In this document: one piece after another, positions 63,763-64,000 of the stretch
Layout of the letters: every line of letters starts with the position of its first letter
Numbering within the stretch: position 1 is the stretch's first letter
From: an uncultured Oscillibacter sp.
GTDB lineage: Bacteria; Bacillota; Clostridia; Oscillospirales; Oscillospiraceae
Reading direction: 5' to 3'
Assembly (NCBI GenBank): GCA_910584075.1
Contig: CAJTZI010000002.1
Coordinates: 48,587 to 112,586 of the forward strand
Length of the DNA: 64,000 bases
The notes under the pieces: generated by a model
The model's input: the letters and a program-made list of their open reading frames with translations, nothing else
The model's database searches: none
Told to the model about the DNA's origin: nothing
Program-made: the position numbers and the translations under genes

Positions 63763-64000
63763 TCACAGCACCTTGCTGAGAAAGTCCTGGAGCCGGGGAT
63801 GCTGGGGACTGCCGAAGAGAGTCTCCGGAGCCCCCTCCTCCAGCACAAGGCCGTCGGCCATGAACAGCACGCGGCTGCCCACCTCCCGAGCAAAACCCAT
63901 CTCGTGGGTCACCACCACCATGGTCATGCCGTCCCGGGCCAGCTCCTTCATCACGTCCAGCACCTCGCCCACCATCTCCGGGTCCAAGGCGGAGGTGGGC
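63763..64000 (-). CDS. Polar amino acid ABC transporter ATPase, 3' part
   Basis: The final 79 residues of a GlnQ/ArtP-type ATPase; the gene continues past the right edge. Visible from the boundary: PTSALDPEMVGEVLDVM (Walker B/D-loop follow-up), MTMVVVTHEMGFAREVGSRVLFM with the switch histidine (split after MGFAREV), LVLEEGAPETLFGSPQHPRLQDFLSKVL (split after ETLFGSP). Such subunits energise glutamine, glutamate or other amino acid uptake; the partner permease lies outside the window. Confidence 0.92.
   Translation of the reverse strand, partial: PTSALDPEMVGEVLDVMKELARDGMTMVVVTHEMGFAREVGSRVLFMADGLVLEEGAPETLFGSPQHPRLQDFLSKVL

Noticed and set aside
1..64000. tRNA, rRNA, CRISPR array, insertion sequence, attachment site or replication origin
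   Set aside because: None seen: no cloverleaf with GTTCGAA-type T loop outside genes, no regularly spaced repeats, no transposase or integrase motifs, no DnaA-box cluster. A tRNAscan, CRISPR and ISfinder search would settle this.

Overview
The window is one contiguous piece of a GC-rich, endospore-forming, anaerobic Firmicute chromosome. I infer the Oscillospiraceae (Flavonifractor / Lawsonibacter / Intestinimonas type). The evidence is high GC with strong AGGAGG ribosome sites, sporulation genes (spoVAC, spoVB, yabP, yabQ), a clostridial rnfCDGEAB operon, a HrcA/CIRCE heat-shock operon, oxygen-independent heme enzymes (HemW, HemZ) and a spoVB-mazG-hup-rqcP-yabP-yabQ-divIC-yabR order close to that of Bacillus and Clostridia. 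I saw no rRNA, tRNA, CRISPR array, transposase or phage gene.

Layout. 1-530: a gene remnant with its terminator. 745-8400: diaminopropionate ammonia-lyase, then a mannitol block: mtlD, a DeoR-type regulator, HPr, enzyme I and a fused IICBA mannitol permease. Copies of TGATTGAAA lie around three promoters and are probably the regulator's operator. 8482-11117 (minus): MATE exporter, TIM-barrel isomerase and a small membrane protein. 11286-13350: NCS2 purine permease behind a structured leader, then a methyltransferase-like membrane protein. 13425-14995: a two-gene membrane/anchored-protein unit of unknown role. 15066-18076: lone spoVAC, hemW and a CmpB-type membrane protein. 18077-21570: short-chain fatty acid transporter, then a divergent MocR regulator / ECF S-component pair, probably for vitamin B6. 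21773-28087: DUF975 protein and the complete Rnf ferredoxin:NAD+ oxidoreductase.

28125-29036 is a decayed spacer holding a broken DUF1273/YpsA-type gene. 29128-34195: CIRCE-hrcA-grpE-dnaK-dnaJ. 34206-36665: PHP phosphatase, rpiB and an anchored glycosidase-like protein. 36902-45480 (minus): the translation operon rimP-nusA-rnpM-ylxQ-infB-rbfA-nrnA-truB-ribF, with a terminator in its leader. 45757-55268 (plus): recJ, relA/spoT, dtd, a small unknown, an MBL hydrolase, hemZ, a uridine-kinase-like protein, a zinc-ribbon protein and purine nucleoside phosphorylase. 55377-60515: the spoVB-to-yabR block. 60576-61399: a frameshifted GNAT remnant and a phosphodiesterase. 61562-63672: an autoregulated XRE / membrane-tethered binding-protein / two-microprotein cassette. 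The right edge cuts an amino-acid ABC transporter ATPase.

Most of the window is conserved core. The best candidates for new biology are the XRE-binding-protein-microprotein cassette, the unassigned leader RNA of the purine permease, the MocR regulator with glutamine at its PLP-lysine position, the unknown pair at 13425-14995 and the long yabQ/divIC overlap. All functions were assigned by reading the sequence, without database searches.
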